Source of the DNA: Faucicola mancuniensis
GTDB taxonomy: Bacteria > Pseudomonadota > Gammaproteobacteria > Pseudomonadales > Moraxellaceae
Length of the DNA stretch: 64,000 bases
Assembly (NCBI RefSeq): GCF_046523945.1
Contig: NZ_CP171363.1
Location: forward strand, 744,001 to 808,000
Direction: 5' to 3'
Shown here: piece after piece, positions 1 through 7,669 of the stretch
Layout: every line of letters begins with the position of its first letter
Numbering within the stretch: the stretch's first letter is position 1
Translations under genes and position numbers: made by a program
Notes under the pieces: model-generated
Told to the model about the DNA's origin: nothing
Seen by the model: only the letters and a program-made list of their open reading frames with translations
Databases searched by the model: none

Positions 1-147
1 GTGTTAAATGAGCATGTTATTGGTAAAATCAAACGTTTTAAAATATTATCTTGTCGTTATCGTAATCGCAGAAAACGTTTTGGATTAAGGGTCAATCTGA
101 TTTCTGCGATTTATAATTTTGAGTTAAGGTGGTTTGGAAAGAGGTCT
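1..147 (+). mobile_element. IS5-family element, copy A (3' end only, cut by window start)
   Basis: The first 147 bases encode the C-terminal end of an IS5-family (DDE) transposase. The residues NEHVIGKIKRFKIL carry the probable catalytic Glu and match the end of the copy at 57512-57958. The element ends in the terminal repeat GGTTTGGAAAGAGGTCT, which is also found at both ends of the copies near 9244-9875 and 57497-58397. The reading frame runs on without a stop into the IS1595-family gene on its right, so this copy inserted inside that gene. The rest of the element lies left of the window. Confidence 0.85.
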
Positions 148-656
148 AATCAAAAACGCTTATTATACGGTGAAATAGAACTTGATGAAAGCTATTTTGG
201 AGCAAAACGCCAACGTGGTTTTCATGGTAAACTTAAACGTGGGGGTGGTACACTTAAACAACCTGTTTTTGGTATCTTTGAGCGTGATGGTAGAGTTTAT
301 ACTGAAATTGTACCAGATTGCAAAAAAGGCACGCTACAAGCATTGATACTAGGTAGGGTTGATGTGAATAGCATTATTTATTCAGAGGCTTTCGTGGCGA
401 TAATGGCTTAGTTGATGTGGGTTATGATAAGCATTTTAGGGTAAACCACAGTAAAAATGAGTTTGCACACAGTAATTGTCATATTAATGGCATTGAGAGC
501 TTTTGGAGTTTTACTAAAAGAAGGCTTGCCAAATTTAATGGTGTAACCGCCAATTTTGAACTTCACTTAAAAGATGAGAAACACCGTTTCGCAAGGTGGC
601 GTTGGAATAAAGATTTGAATGAATTACAACGCCATTTATGGGATTTGATTAAGTGA
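148..656 (+). pseudogene. IS1595-family transposase, truncated and frameshifted
   Basis: Reading from 160, the protein shows the DDE domain of IS1595 transposases (GEIELDESYFG..., HINGIESFW...). Two lesions inactivate it. The N-terminal helix-turn-helix is lost to the IS5 insertion. A one-base deletion near 384-388 breaks the frame: the sequence runs SEAFVAIMA-stop where SDGFRGDNGLVDVGYDKHF would be read with one extra T. The C-terminus contains DEKHRFARWRWN, encoded by a palindromic core (576-595) discussed in the findings. Confidence 0.85.
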
Positions 657-684
657 GTTTTTTAGTTCTTGATAGTCTAGAGCC
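148..684 (+). mobile_element. IS1595-family element, 5'-truncated remnant
   Basis: This is the right-hand part of an IS1595-family (ISXO2-like) element interrupted by IS5-family copy A. The right end AGTCTAGAGCC at 674-684 is the same end carried by the two 388-bp derivatives at 3726-4113 and 20119-20506. Those derivatives show what the missing 5' end of this element looked like. The element lies next to the 3' end of uvrA. Confidence 0.8.
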
Positions 685-707
685 TCTCTTTTCTTTTTTA
701 CTAAGTT

Positions 708-3566
708 TTATTTCAATAACCCTTTCAAAAACCGCCCTGTATGCGATTTTTTATCTTTGGCGACTTCTTCTGGCGTACCTTCAGCGACGATTTCACCGCC
801 ACCGCTACCGCCTTCATAGCCTAAATCCACAATCCAATCTGCCGTTTTTATCACGTCCAAATTATGCTCAATCACTACCACCGTATTGCCCTTATCTCGC
901 AACGTGTGCAAAATGTCAAGCAACTTAGCAATATCATGAAAGTGTAAACCTGTAGTCGGCTCGTCCAAAATATACAAGGTTTGCCCTGTATCACGTTTTG
1001 ACAACTCTTTGGCAAGTTTAACACGTTGGGCTTCGCCACCAGACAAGGTTGGAGCGGATTGTCCAAGCGTGATATAGCTTAACCCCACGTCCATCAAGGC
1101 TTGCAATTTGCGATGAATGGCAGGAATATTTTCAAAAAACGTTGTCGCATCTTCCACCGTCATGTTGAGTACGTCATTGATATTTTTGCCTTTATAATGA
1201 ATTTCTAGCGTTTCACGGTTGTAGCGTTTGCCTTGACACGCATCGCACGGCACATACATATCAGGCAAAAAGTGCATTTCCACTTTAATCAAGCCATCGC
1301 CTTGACACGTTTCGCAACGTCCACCTTTTACGTTAAAACTAAAGCGTCCAGACTGATAGCCACGAGCTTTGGCATCGGGCGTTTGAGCGAACAAATCTCG
1401 GATATTGGTAAATACGCCAGTATATGTCGCAGGGTTGGAACGTGGGGTACGCCCAATCGGGCTTTGGTCAATGTCCACAACCTTATCAAGGTGTTCTAGC
1501 CCTGTGATACTGTCAAATTGCTCTGCCACATGGGTGGTAGCGTTGTTAAGTTGCGTGGTGGCAAGCGGTAATAAGGTGCGATTGATTAAAGTAGATTTAC
1601 CAGAACCCGACACGCCTGTAACACAAGTCAAAACGCCAATCGGCAAGTTGAGCGTTACATTTTTTAGATTATTGCCATTCGCTCCTGTGAGCGTTATCAT
1701 TTTTGGTTTGCCCTTGTCATCAGTTTGGGCTTTGTGACGTTTTTTTGGTACGGCAATTTGTTTTTTACCAGACAAATATTGACCTGTTAAAGAGTTTTTG
1801 TTTTTGGCGATTTGCTCTGCTGTCCCTTCGGCAATCACATAACCGCCATGCACACCTGCCCCCACGCCAATGTCAATAATATGGTCGGCTAGGCGTATCG
1901 CATCTTCGTCATGCTCCACGACAATGACAGTGTTGCCCAAATCTCGTAAGCGTGTCAAAGTCTGCAAAAGTCGGTCATTATCACGTTGGTGCAAACCGAT
2001 TGACGGCTCGTCAAGCACATACATCACGCCCATCAAACCTGCCCCAATCTGACTGGCAAGGCGGATACGTTGGGCTTCGCCACCTGATAAAGTTTCGGCT
2101 GAACGTGCCAACGTCAAATAATCCAAACCAACACTCACCAAAAATTCCAAACGTTCTTTGATTTCTTTGATAATTTTATCGGCAATTTCGCCTTTTGCAC
2201 CGCCCAATTTTAACGTGTTAAAATGCCCTTGTGCATCGCCAATGGATTTTTTCACAATGTCAAAAATAGTCGTGTCGTTGATTTCCACATGGCGAGCGAT
2301 TTCGTTGAGCCGTGAGCCATGACAGGCATCACAAGTCGCATCGGCAAGATATTTGGCAAGTTCATCACGCACAAGGTTGCTTTGTGTGGTTTGATAACGG
2401 CGTTCCAAATACGGCAGAACGCCTTCAAACGGTACGGTTTTGGTGGATTTTCGTCCACGTTCGTCCACAAAATTAAAGGTAATTTTGTCTTTAGAACCAT
2501 GCAAAATAATGTCTTTGTGTTTTTTGCTTAAATCTTGCCAAGCCGTATCCATGTCAATATCATAAAACTCGGCAACTGTTGTCAAAAGCCCAAAATAATA
2601 GGCGTGGCGTTTGTCCCAACCGCTAATCGCCCCTTGATTAAGCGATTTTTCTGGGTGTCCAATCAGTTTTTCTGCCGAAAAATATTGGCGTTTGCCCAAG
2701 CCATCACAGACAGGACACGCCCCATACGGATTGTTAAAACTGAACAATTTTGGCTCAAGCTCGGCAACCGCACGGTCGCACGCAGGGCAACTGTGTTTGG
2801 CGGATAAAATCTGTTCATCACGTTTTTCGCCATTGACTTCACCGTCCATAAAATGCAAAATCGCAATATCATTACCAAGTCGCAACGCCGTTTCCAAACT
2901 TTCGGCAACCCGATTGCCCAAGTCATCACGCACTTTAAACCTATCCACCACCACGTCAATCGTGTGTTTAAAGGTTTTGGCAAGCGGTGGCACTTCGTCA
3001 ATATCATAAATCTCGCCATCAACTCGCAATTTGGTAAAACCTTGACTTTGCAACTGTTCAATAACCGATAAATGTTCGCCTTTTCGCTCATCAATCACCC
3101 TTGCCAAAATCATAAGCTTAGTATCCATCGGCAAATTCATCACCATATCCACCATTTCGGTAACGGTCTGGGCGACCATCGGCAGGTGATGTTCTGGACA
3201 AAATGGCGTGCCAACTCGAGCATAAAGCAAACGCAGATAATCGTAAATCTCGGTAATCGTGCCAACGGTAGAGCGTGGGTTGTGATTAGTGGACTTTTGT
3301 TCAATAGCAATTGCAGGGGATAAGCCTTCAATGCTATCAACTTCAGGTTTTTCCATTTGCGACAAAAACTGACGTGCGTAGGCGGACAAGCTCTCAACGT
3401 AACGGCGTTGCCCTTCGGCATACAGCGTATCAAAGGCTAGGCTCGACTTGCCAGAGCCTGACAAGCCTGTAATCACGACAAGTTTATCTCGGGGAATGTC
3501 TAGGTCAATGTTTTTGAGATTGTGGGTTCTTGCTCCACGGATTTTGATTGCGTCAAGTTGTGCCAT
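708..3566 (-). CDS. uvrA: UvrABC excinuclease subunit A
   Basis: UvrA is the damage-recognition ATPase of nucleotide excision repair; it works as a dimer and loads UvrB on damaged DNA. The 952-residue length is normal. Two ABC ATPase modules are visible: Walker A GLSGSGKSSLAFDTL near residue 35 and GVSGSGKSTLINRTLLP near residue 650. The signatures LSGGEAQRIRLASQIG and LSGGEAQRVKLAKELS are present. Zinc-binding CxxC pairs are seen near residues 262-290 (CPACD, CPVCDGLG) and 750-780 (CETCQGDG, CDACQGKRY). It is a single gene flanked on both sides by IS1595-family sequence. No LexA-type box was recognised upstream. Confidence 0.98.
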   Translation of the reverse strand: MAQLDAIKIRGARTHNLKNIDLDIPRDKLVVITGLSGSGKSSLAFDTLYAEGQRRYVESLSAYARQFLSQMEKPEVDSIEGLSPAIAIEQKSTNHNPRSTVGTITEIYDYLRLLYARVGTPFCPEHHLPMVAQTVTEMVDMVMNLPMDTKLMILARVIDERKGEHLSVIEQLQSQGFTKLRVDGEIYDIDEVPPLAKTFKHTIDVVVDRFKVRDDLGNRVAESLETALRLGNDIAILHFMDGEVNGEKRDEQILSAKHSCPACDRAVAELEPKLFSFNNPYGACPVCDGLGKRQYFSAEKLIGHPEKSLNQGAISGWDKRHAYYFGLLTTVAEFYDIDMDTAWQDLSKKHKDIILHGSKDKITFNFVDERGRKSTKTVPFEGVLPYLERRYQTTQSNLVRDELAKYLADATCDACHGSRLNEIARHVEINDTTIFDIVKKSIGDAQGHFNTLKLGGAKGEIADKIIKEIKERLEFLVSVGLDYLTLARSAETLSGGEAQRIRLASQIGAGLMGVMYVLDEPSIGLHQRDNDRLLQTLTRLRDLGNTVIVVEHDEDAIRLADHIIDIGVGAGVHGGYVIAEGTAEQIAKNKNSLTGQYLSGKKQIAVPKKRHKAQTDDKGKPKMITLTGANGNNLKNVTLNLPIGVLTCVTGVSGSGKSTLINRTLLPLATTQLNNATTHVAEQFDSITGLEHLDKVVDIDQSPIGRTPRSNPATYTGVFTNIRDLFAQTPDAKARGYQSGRFSFNVKGGRCETCQGDGLIKVEMHFLPDMYVPCDACQGKRYNRETLEIHYKGKNINDVLNMTVEDATTFFENIPAIHRKLQALMDVGLSYITLGQSAPTLSGGEAQRVKLAKELSKRDTGQTLYILDEPTTGLHFHDIAKLLDILHTLRDKGNTVVVIEHNLDVIKTADWIVDLGYEGGSGGGEIVAEGTPEEVAKDKKSHTGRFLKGLLK

Positions 3567-3725
3567 TTTGAGTGCTTCTTTTCTTATTGTGTAGGAAATA
3601 AGGTTTTAATGGGGGGATTTAAGAATGGTTTCAAGTAAAATTTATTCAATCGAAGTCTGAATAATTGTTTACAAAATCCATAATAAAAGGTATAGCTGTA
3701 TGTAATGAAGTCATAATAAAAAGAA

Positions 3726-4113
3726 GGCTCTAGACTATCAAGAACTAAAAAACTCACTTAATCAAATCCCATAAATGGCGTTGTAATTCATTCAAATCTT
3801 TATTCCAACGCCACCTTGCGAAACGTTGTTTCTCATCTTTTAAGTGAAGTTCAAAATTTGCGGTTACACCATTAAATTTGGCAAGTCGTCTTTTGGTAAA
3901 ACTCCAAAAGCTCTCAATGCCATTATTTCTTGACGAAAGATATTATACCATCGGTTGATGGTGTTGCGATTTAATTCAAGTAAAATCGCTGTTTTTGTAG
4001 CATCTATATCAGCGCAAAAGAATTTTATGATTTTTTTGACTTTATAGATGCTTAACTTACTGTTATATTTCATGTTTCTAGTCTAGTATGGGTTGTGTTG
4101 CTAGTCTAGAGCC
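3726..4113 (-). mobile_element. 388-bp internally deleted IS1595 derivative (MITE-like), copy 1
   Basis: The ends are GGCTCTAGACTA and TAGTCTAGAGCC, matching the right end of the IS1595 remnant at 684. Inside, on the minus strand, is the transposase start (3864-4073; MKYNSKLSIYKVKK..., a helix-turn-helix region of about 50 residues). It is joined out of frame to the last ~150 bp of the transposase gene. The same deletion junction (near AATAATGGCATTGAG) occurs in the copy at 20119-20506, and both are exactly 388 bp. No convincing target duplication is visible. Confidence 0.85.
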
Positions 4114-4341
4114 TCTATTAATAACAACGGCAAACAAAATTCTTTGATTAAAATAACTGATAAACAACGATTGATGTTTGCCAAAAAACTGGCAAATTTG
4201 CCAGAGTTAGGCAGTCATGCTCCTATCGGAGCAAGTACTGATGATCATGCTAACAAAATCGCTGATGAACTGCTAGAACCCACCAAATCCGAGTTTTATT
4301 TGCCTTTTTTGGGGTTGGTGGGGTTTAAGTTAAGTAAATAG
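4114..4341 (+). CDS. Hypothetical protein fragment
   Basis: An open frame runs directly out of the IS derivative end and stops at 4341. The translated part (KITDKQRLMFAKKLANLPEL... ending GLVGFKLSK) has no signal peptide or membrane segment and I do not recognise it. The only in-frame starts are weak (TTG at 4144), so it is probably the 3' remnant of a longer gene whose 5' end was lost to the IS derivative. It converges on the immunity remnant ending at 4347. Confidence 0.35.
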   Translation, partial: SINNNGKQNSLIKITDKQRLMFAKKLANLPELGSHAPIGASTDDHANKIADELLEPTKSEFYLPFLGLVGFKLSK

Positions 4342-4464
4342 ATGGTTTATATTTTATTGTAAAGCATTATATACATAGTTCCCACAAATAGAACTGCATA
4401 TATCATTTGTCCTAGAAATTTCTTATTATTTATGCCTGTTGGAAAAAACAGTATATATAAATTA

Positions 4465-5512
4465 ACCTGAATTCGACATAAGAAAAAACTAAAAAAAAGA
4501 AGCCCAATATGTTAAAGTAAATTCACCACAAACAACCCTAACAAGGACTTCTTACATGGACAACCTCGAAGCACTATACTGCCACATAGACGACTATTGC
4601 AAAACATACACAAACGAACAACAGAAGAAAATGCTAACCCAAAAGAGCAAAAGCAGTAAAAAAACACGAAACAAACCATGCCGTATTAGTTTATCAGAAA
4701 TCATCACCATATTGGTAGTATTTCACCAAATAAAATACAGAGAATTTAAAGCCTTCTACTACAACTACCTCACCCAATGGCTAAAACCTGCCTTTCCAAA
4801 CCTACCAAGCTACACAAGAATGGTAGAACTCATGGAAAAAGCAATAGTTCCCATGTGTGACTACCTACAATCTCTCATGCAAAACAACTGCACAGGCATA
4901 AACTACATTGACTCAACCAGTTTAGCCGTATGTGATAATCACCGTATCAACCGCAACAAAGTATTTGCAGAAACAGCACAGCGAGGTAAAAGCAGTATGG
5001 GGTGGTTTTTTGGCTTTAAACTACACGTCATTATCAATGATAAAGGTGAATTGGTCAATCTAACCGTAACCAAAGGCAATGTTGATGATAGGCAACCTGT
5101 GAAAAGACTTTGTGAATCTCATGTTTTTGGTAAACTCTTTGCTGATAAAGGTTATATTGATAAATCATTGACAGATTGGCTTGATGAGCATTTAGATATT
5201 GAGTTAATCACGAATGTTAAAAAGAATATGAAATCTAAAGATATTTCATGGTTAAATAGACGATTGCTTAAACGCCGTTTTTTGATTGAAACTGTGTTTG
5301 ATGAGTTAAAGAATATGTGTCAAATTGAGCATTCAAGGCATCGTAGTTATGTTGGGTTTATGAGTAATTTGTTGGCAGGGTTGATTGCTTATTGTCATCA
5401 AACAAAGAAGCCTACATTAAAAAATGTCCTGTTGGGGTATTCTTTATTGTAGGTTTCTTATTTGTTTATATTTTTTCAATAAGTTAAATGATTTTTTATA
5501 TCGAATTGAGGT
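4465..5512 (+). mobile_element. IS982-family insertion sequence, complete
   Basis: The imperfect terminal inverted repeats are ACCTGAATTCGACATAA at the left and the complement of TATCGAATTGAGGT at the right. They enclose a single intact transposase gene. Total length about 1,048 bp is normal for IS982 elements. The insertion separates the two halves of the small membrane gene described for 4347-5562, with a short AT-rich target duplication. Confidence 0.88.
4556..5452 (+). CDS. IS982-family transposase
   Basis: A 298-residue DDE transposase, typical in length for IS982. An N-terminal region rich in basic residues is followed by LSEIITILVVFHQIKYREFKAF, characteristic of the family. The catalytic core carries the Asp of NYIDSTSLAVCD, the Asp of FADKGYID and the Glu of RRFLIETVFDELK. 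The ATG at 4556 follows an AAGGACTTCTTAC ribosome-binding region. The frame is intact, so the element may still be active. It has inserted in the opposite orientation to the toxin genes. Confidence 0.93.
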   Translation: MDNLEALYCHIDDYCKTYTNEQQKKMLTQKSKSSKKTRNKPCRISLSEIITILVVFHQIKYREFKAFYYNYLTQWLKPAFPNLPSYTRMVELMEKAIVPMCDYLQSLMQNNCTGINYIDSTSLAVCDNHRINRNKVFAETAQRGKSSMGWFFGFKLHVIINDKGELVNLTVTKGNVDDRQPVKRLCESHVFGKLFADKGYIDKSLTDWLDEHLDIELITNVKKNMKSKDISWLNRRLLKRRFLIETVFDELKNMCQIEHSRHRSYVGFMSNLLAGLIAYCHQTKKPTLKNVLLGYSLL

Positions 5513-5566
5513 TAATTAATAGAAACAACCGCTATTAGTGATAAAAAATATAAGGTATTCATGTTT

Positions 5567-6165
5567 CTAAACAATTAATGGGCAGTTTGAAGGGGCTACC
5601 GAGCCAGATATAGTTGTACTCAAGGCACCTATTAACCCAATAGCTGCTATTGTTCTTGATAAAGTATTTATGGTTAGTCTTGCAATTGTTCCAATGCCCA
5701 TTAAACTTAATCCAGTCGCTAATCCCTCAATAAAACATCTTGGGCTTATTCCATTTACAATCGCTTCTATTAAACCAATAGTAAAAATTATTGCAGATAT
5801 TTGAGCAACAGTAAGCCATATCATTGGTAGTAAAACAACAGTTGTAGGAATTGCTGCATATAAGATTGCTACAGAAATTAAGCCACCCATCCCAACTCCT
5901 AATAAAAAACCCCCATCAGCCCCACTTTCAGGGTCAAGCACAATATACCCAGTCCCACTCCAACCAAACGCATGAACCTGAGTTTGTGAAATAGTTACTT
6001 CCTTACCTGCATTAATCGCATTTTTTACATCTGTCATCACATCCGTGCTGTGATTAAGTTTTGGTAGGACTTCAGCATAATTCGCTTTGGTAACGGTATA
6101 AATCGTTTGACCTTGAGAACTGGCAATTTGTAATGCTTTTACCGCAGATACCCCCTTCAGCTTCT
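5567..6165 (-). pseudogene. Displaced polymorphic-toxin C-terminal cassette 3 (membrane-active type)
   Basis: The upstream ~60 codons (VSAVKALQIASSQGQ..., NAINAGKEVTISQTQVHAFGWSGTGYIVLDPESG) repeat almost exactly the pre-toxin segment of the carrier at 7669-9136. After DPESG the sequence changes to an unrelated C-terminus of about 110 residues with several hydrophobic helices (GLISVAILYAAIPTTVVLLPMI, IIFTIGLIEAIV, and two more). There is no carrier N-terminus or signal peptide. Homology stops upstream at a G5 run (6146-6155 region) where the frame is one base off relative to the carrier. It reads as a silent orphan cassette, usable by recombination into the carrier. Confidence 0.6.
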
Positions 6166-6189
6166 TTCTATTGTTTTGTACTTGACTCC

Positions 6190-6591
6190 TTACTTTCCAT
6201 TTTTGGAATTAAGAATATTTTTTTCATGGTTAAGAATTATCTCTTTAAAGTTTTCTTTGATTTCTTTCAAATAGTTAGAATTCATATAAATAACATCTAG
6301 GGGAATTGAATTAAATTCACTTTTCCATGATGTCAATGCAGAATATTCTTCATCAATTATTACTTTAATTATATAGTTTCTCTGTTGGTTTAAAGCTGAA
6401 AATATTGAATTACCATTTTCTTCATTTTCAAAAAAAGGAGCATTGAAGAAAGGAATTTTCCAAAATTGAATATCACTGTCGATACACCTTAGAGTATCTT
6501 GAAATATTTGGAAAATATAATCTTCAATAACCTTATACTTTTTTAAATTTCTAACCCAATCTTTATCATTTAAAATATTATCAATTTCCAT
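6190..6591 (-). CDS. Putative immunity protein for toxin cassette 2
   Basis: A 133-residue acidic, soluble protein (MEIDNILNDKDWVRNLKKYKV...) without signal peptide or membrane helices. Its ATG overlaps the stop of the upstream toxin fragment (TAATG). The same arrangement occurs at 7669 between the carrier and its membrane immunity gene. I do not recognise the family. The immunity call rests on position, coupling, small size and the soluble nature of the partner toxin domain. Confidence 0.5.
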   Translation of the reverse strand: MEIDNILNDKDWVRNLKKYKVIEDYIFQIFQDTLRCIDSDIQFWKIPFFNAPFFENEENGNSIFSALNQQRNYIIKVIIDEEYSALTSWKSEFNSIPLDVIYMNSNYLKEIKENFKEIILNHEKNILNSKNGK

Positions 6592-7043
6592 TACTCGAAC
6601 GCCTTACCTGTCCTAATTTCAATATCTACCCTTTCATGAGCTGTACCAGAAACTAAGTTAGACCAGAAAACGGGAGCATCACATCCGTTTGTTATTTTAC
6701 AATTAAGTATAAATCGTTCTGCTTTCATAAAAGGAACCTCTCGTATTTTTAAATCTTTTTTACTCAATTTTGATTTTAGTGCTTCTAACATAGTTAGACC
6801 CTGTTCAGCAGTTATAGGCTCGTTTGTATTCCAAGCTATGGATTCTTCTAATTTTTCTCCTTGGGCTTGAATTCTACCTCTATTGGTGAAACAATGATTA
6901 TCCTTACCACTTGCACTAGCCGTAGCAGGATACATTGTGGTTAAAGTTGCAATAATAGGCACGACAACAGGTGTTGCAGTTCCTAAAGAAATAACTTCCG
7001 TTTTTATAGCAAGAGCAATGGCAATACTAATTGCAATTGCCAC
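6591..7043 (-). CDS. Displaced polymorphic-toxin C-terminal cassette 2 (soluble toxin domain)
   Basis: 150 residues from a GTG start. Residues 1-45 are a hydrophobic, Ala/Ile/Thr-rich linker. The remaining ~100 residues (from about NRGRIQAQGEKLEESIAWN to HERVDIEIRTGKAFE) form a compact soluble domain with conserved-looking Trp, Arg and His residues, reminiscent of nuclease-type polymorphic toxin domains. I cannot name the family. In the upstream frame it continues to about 7070, where it abuts, one frame off, the carrier fragment 7046-7294. It is therefore probably not translated as a full toxin at present. Confidence 0.5.
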   Translation of the reverse strand: MAIAISIAIALAIKTEVISLGTATPVVVPIIATLTTMYPATASASGKDNHCFTNRGRIQAQGEKLEESIAWNTNEPITAEQGLTMLEALKSKLSKKDLKIREVPFMKAERFILNCKITNGCDAPVFWSNLVSGTAHERVDIEIRTGKAFE

Positions 7044-7045
7044 AC

Positions 7046-7294
7046 CTAGACTAAGTATAGCTTCTTTGTTTGGGCTTGGTTGATGGCAAAATAGCTTTGC
7101 ACCCCAGCTTGCATCATCGCCCCTGTGATATCGTGTTTGGTCAAACCTTGCAATGCCACTTGGTCTTTGGTCGCTTGGAATTTCTCCAGTTTGGCTTTGG
7201 CGTTCTTAAGCGTGGTTTTAGTCTTTTCAAGCTGAGCGAAAACCAAAGAAAACCATAGTAAATATGAGTACATCATCAATACTAAGCATACCAT
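7046..7294 (-). pseudogene. Partial duplication of the toxin carrier (middle segment)
   Basis: Residues AQLEKTKTTLKNAKAKLEKFQATKDQVALQGLTKHDITGAMMQAGVQSYFA repeat the coiled-coil-like middle of the carrier (corresponding part near 8630-8790) with only a few substitutions. Upstream of this is an unrelated hydrophobic stretch (MVCLVLMMYSYLLWFSLVFA) behind a GGGAG motif, which resembles a makeshift signal peptide. Downstream the frame ends at 7046 and cassette 2 starts one frame off. It looks like the left-over of a recombination that brought in cassette 2. Confidence 0.6.
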
Positions 7295-7333
7295 AACTCC
7301 CTAATACAATTTATGGAGTTTCAAAGCCAAGCT

Positions 7334-7669
7334 TTATTCACTTCTGCTAAATTTTTCATTGAATACCAAAAATTTTTTTATATTAATAATATATATAAAT
7401 ATGAGAAAAAACAACAATATACAACTGACTATCAAAATTTCAGTTATACTTTTAGGTTGAAAAAAATAGTAATTTGAGAGAAAAAAACCTATAGCACTTA
7501 TAAAAATCAATATCGATTTTCTCACCAAACTATAAAATATACCACTAATTAAGATATAGAATATCCAACCAGGTATAATTGATTTATAAAGTAATATAGA
7601 TAAAGCAATTAGAACAAATAATCCCCATATAAAGAACCAAAGACCAAGATAATATAGGCATTTATTCAT
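7334..7669 (-). CDS. Putative membrane immunity protein for the carrier toxin
   Basis: 111 residues with four predicted membrane helices (approximately residues 5-30, 34-50, 52-68 and 78-97). Its ATG overlaps the carrier stop codon (TAATG), which implies translational coupling. The upstream toxin C-terminus is itself polytopic, so a membrane-resident immunity protein is the expected partner for a pore-forming or membrane-disrupting toxin. I know no family name for it, and function is inferred from context only. Confidence 0.55.
   Translation of the reverse strand: MNKCLYYLGLWFFIWGLFVLIALSILLYKSIIPGWIFYILISGIFYSLVRKSILIFISAIGFFLSNYYFFQPKSITEILIVSCILLFFLIFIYIINIKKFLVFNEKFSRSE

Larger units (their letters stand above)
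4347..5562 (-). pseudogene. Small two-helix membrane protein (probable immunity protein), split by IS982
   Basis: Four bases after the stop of toxin cassette 3 (5567), an ATG at 5562 opens MNTLYFLSLIAVVSIN and then hits the IS982 end. On the far side (4464 down to 4347) the frame continues as LYILFFPTG... to ...GTMYIMLYNKI-stop. Removing the IS and one copy of an approximately 6-bp target repeat (TAATTA/TAATTT, one mismatch) restores a 53-residue protein with two hydrophobic helices. Position directly behind a membrane-active toxin, as for the pair at 7334-7669, suggests an immunity role. This is inference. Confidence 0.6.

Noticed and set aside
3567..3725. Possible SOS box upstream of uvrA
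   Set aside because: No CTG-N10-CAG-type palindrome was found; the region is AT-rich without a convincing operator.
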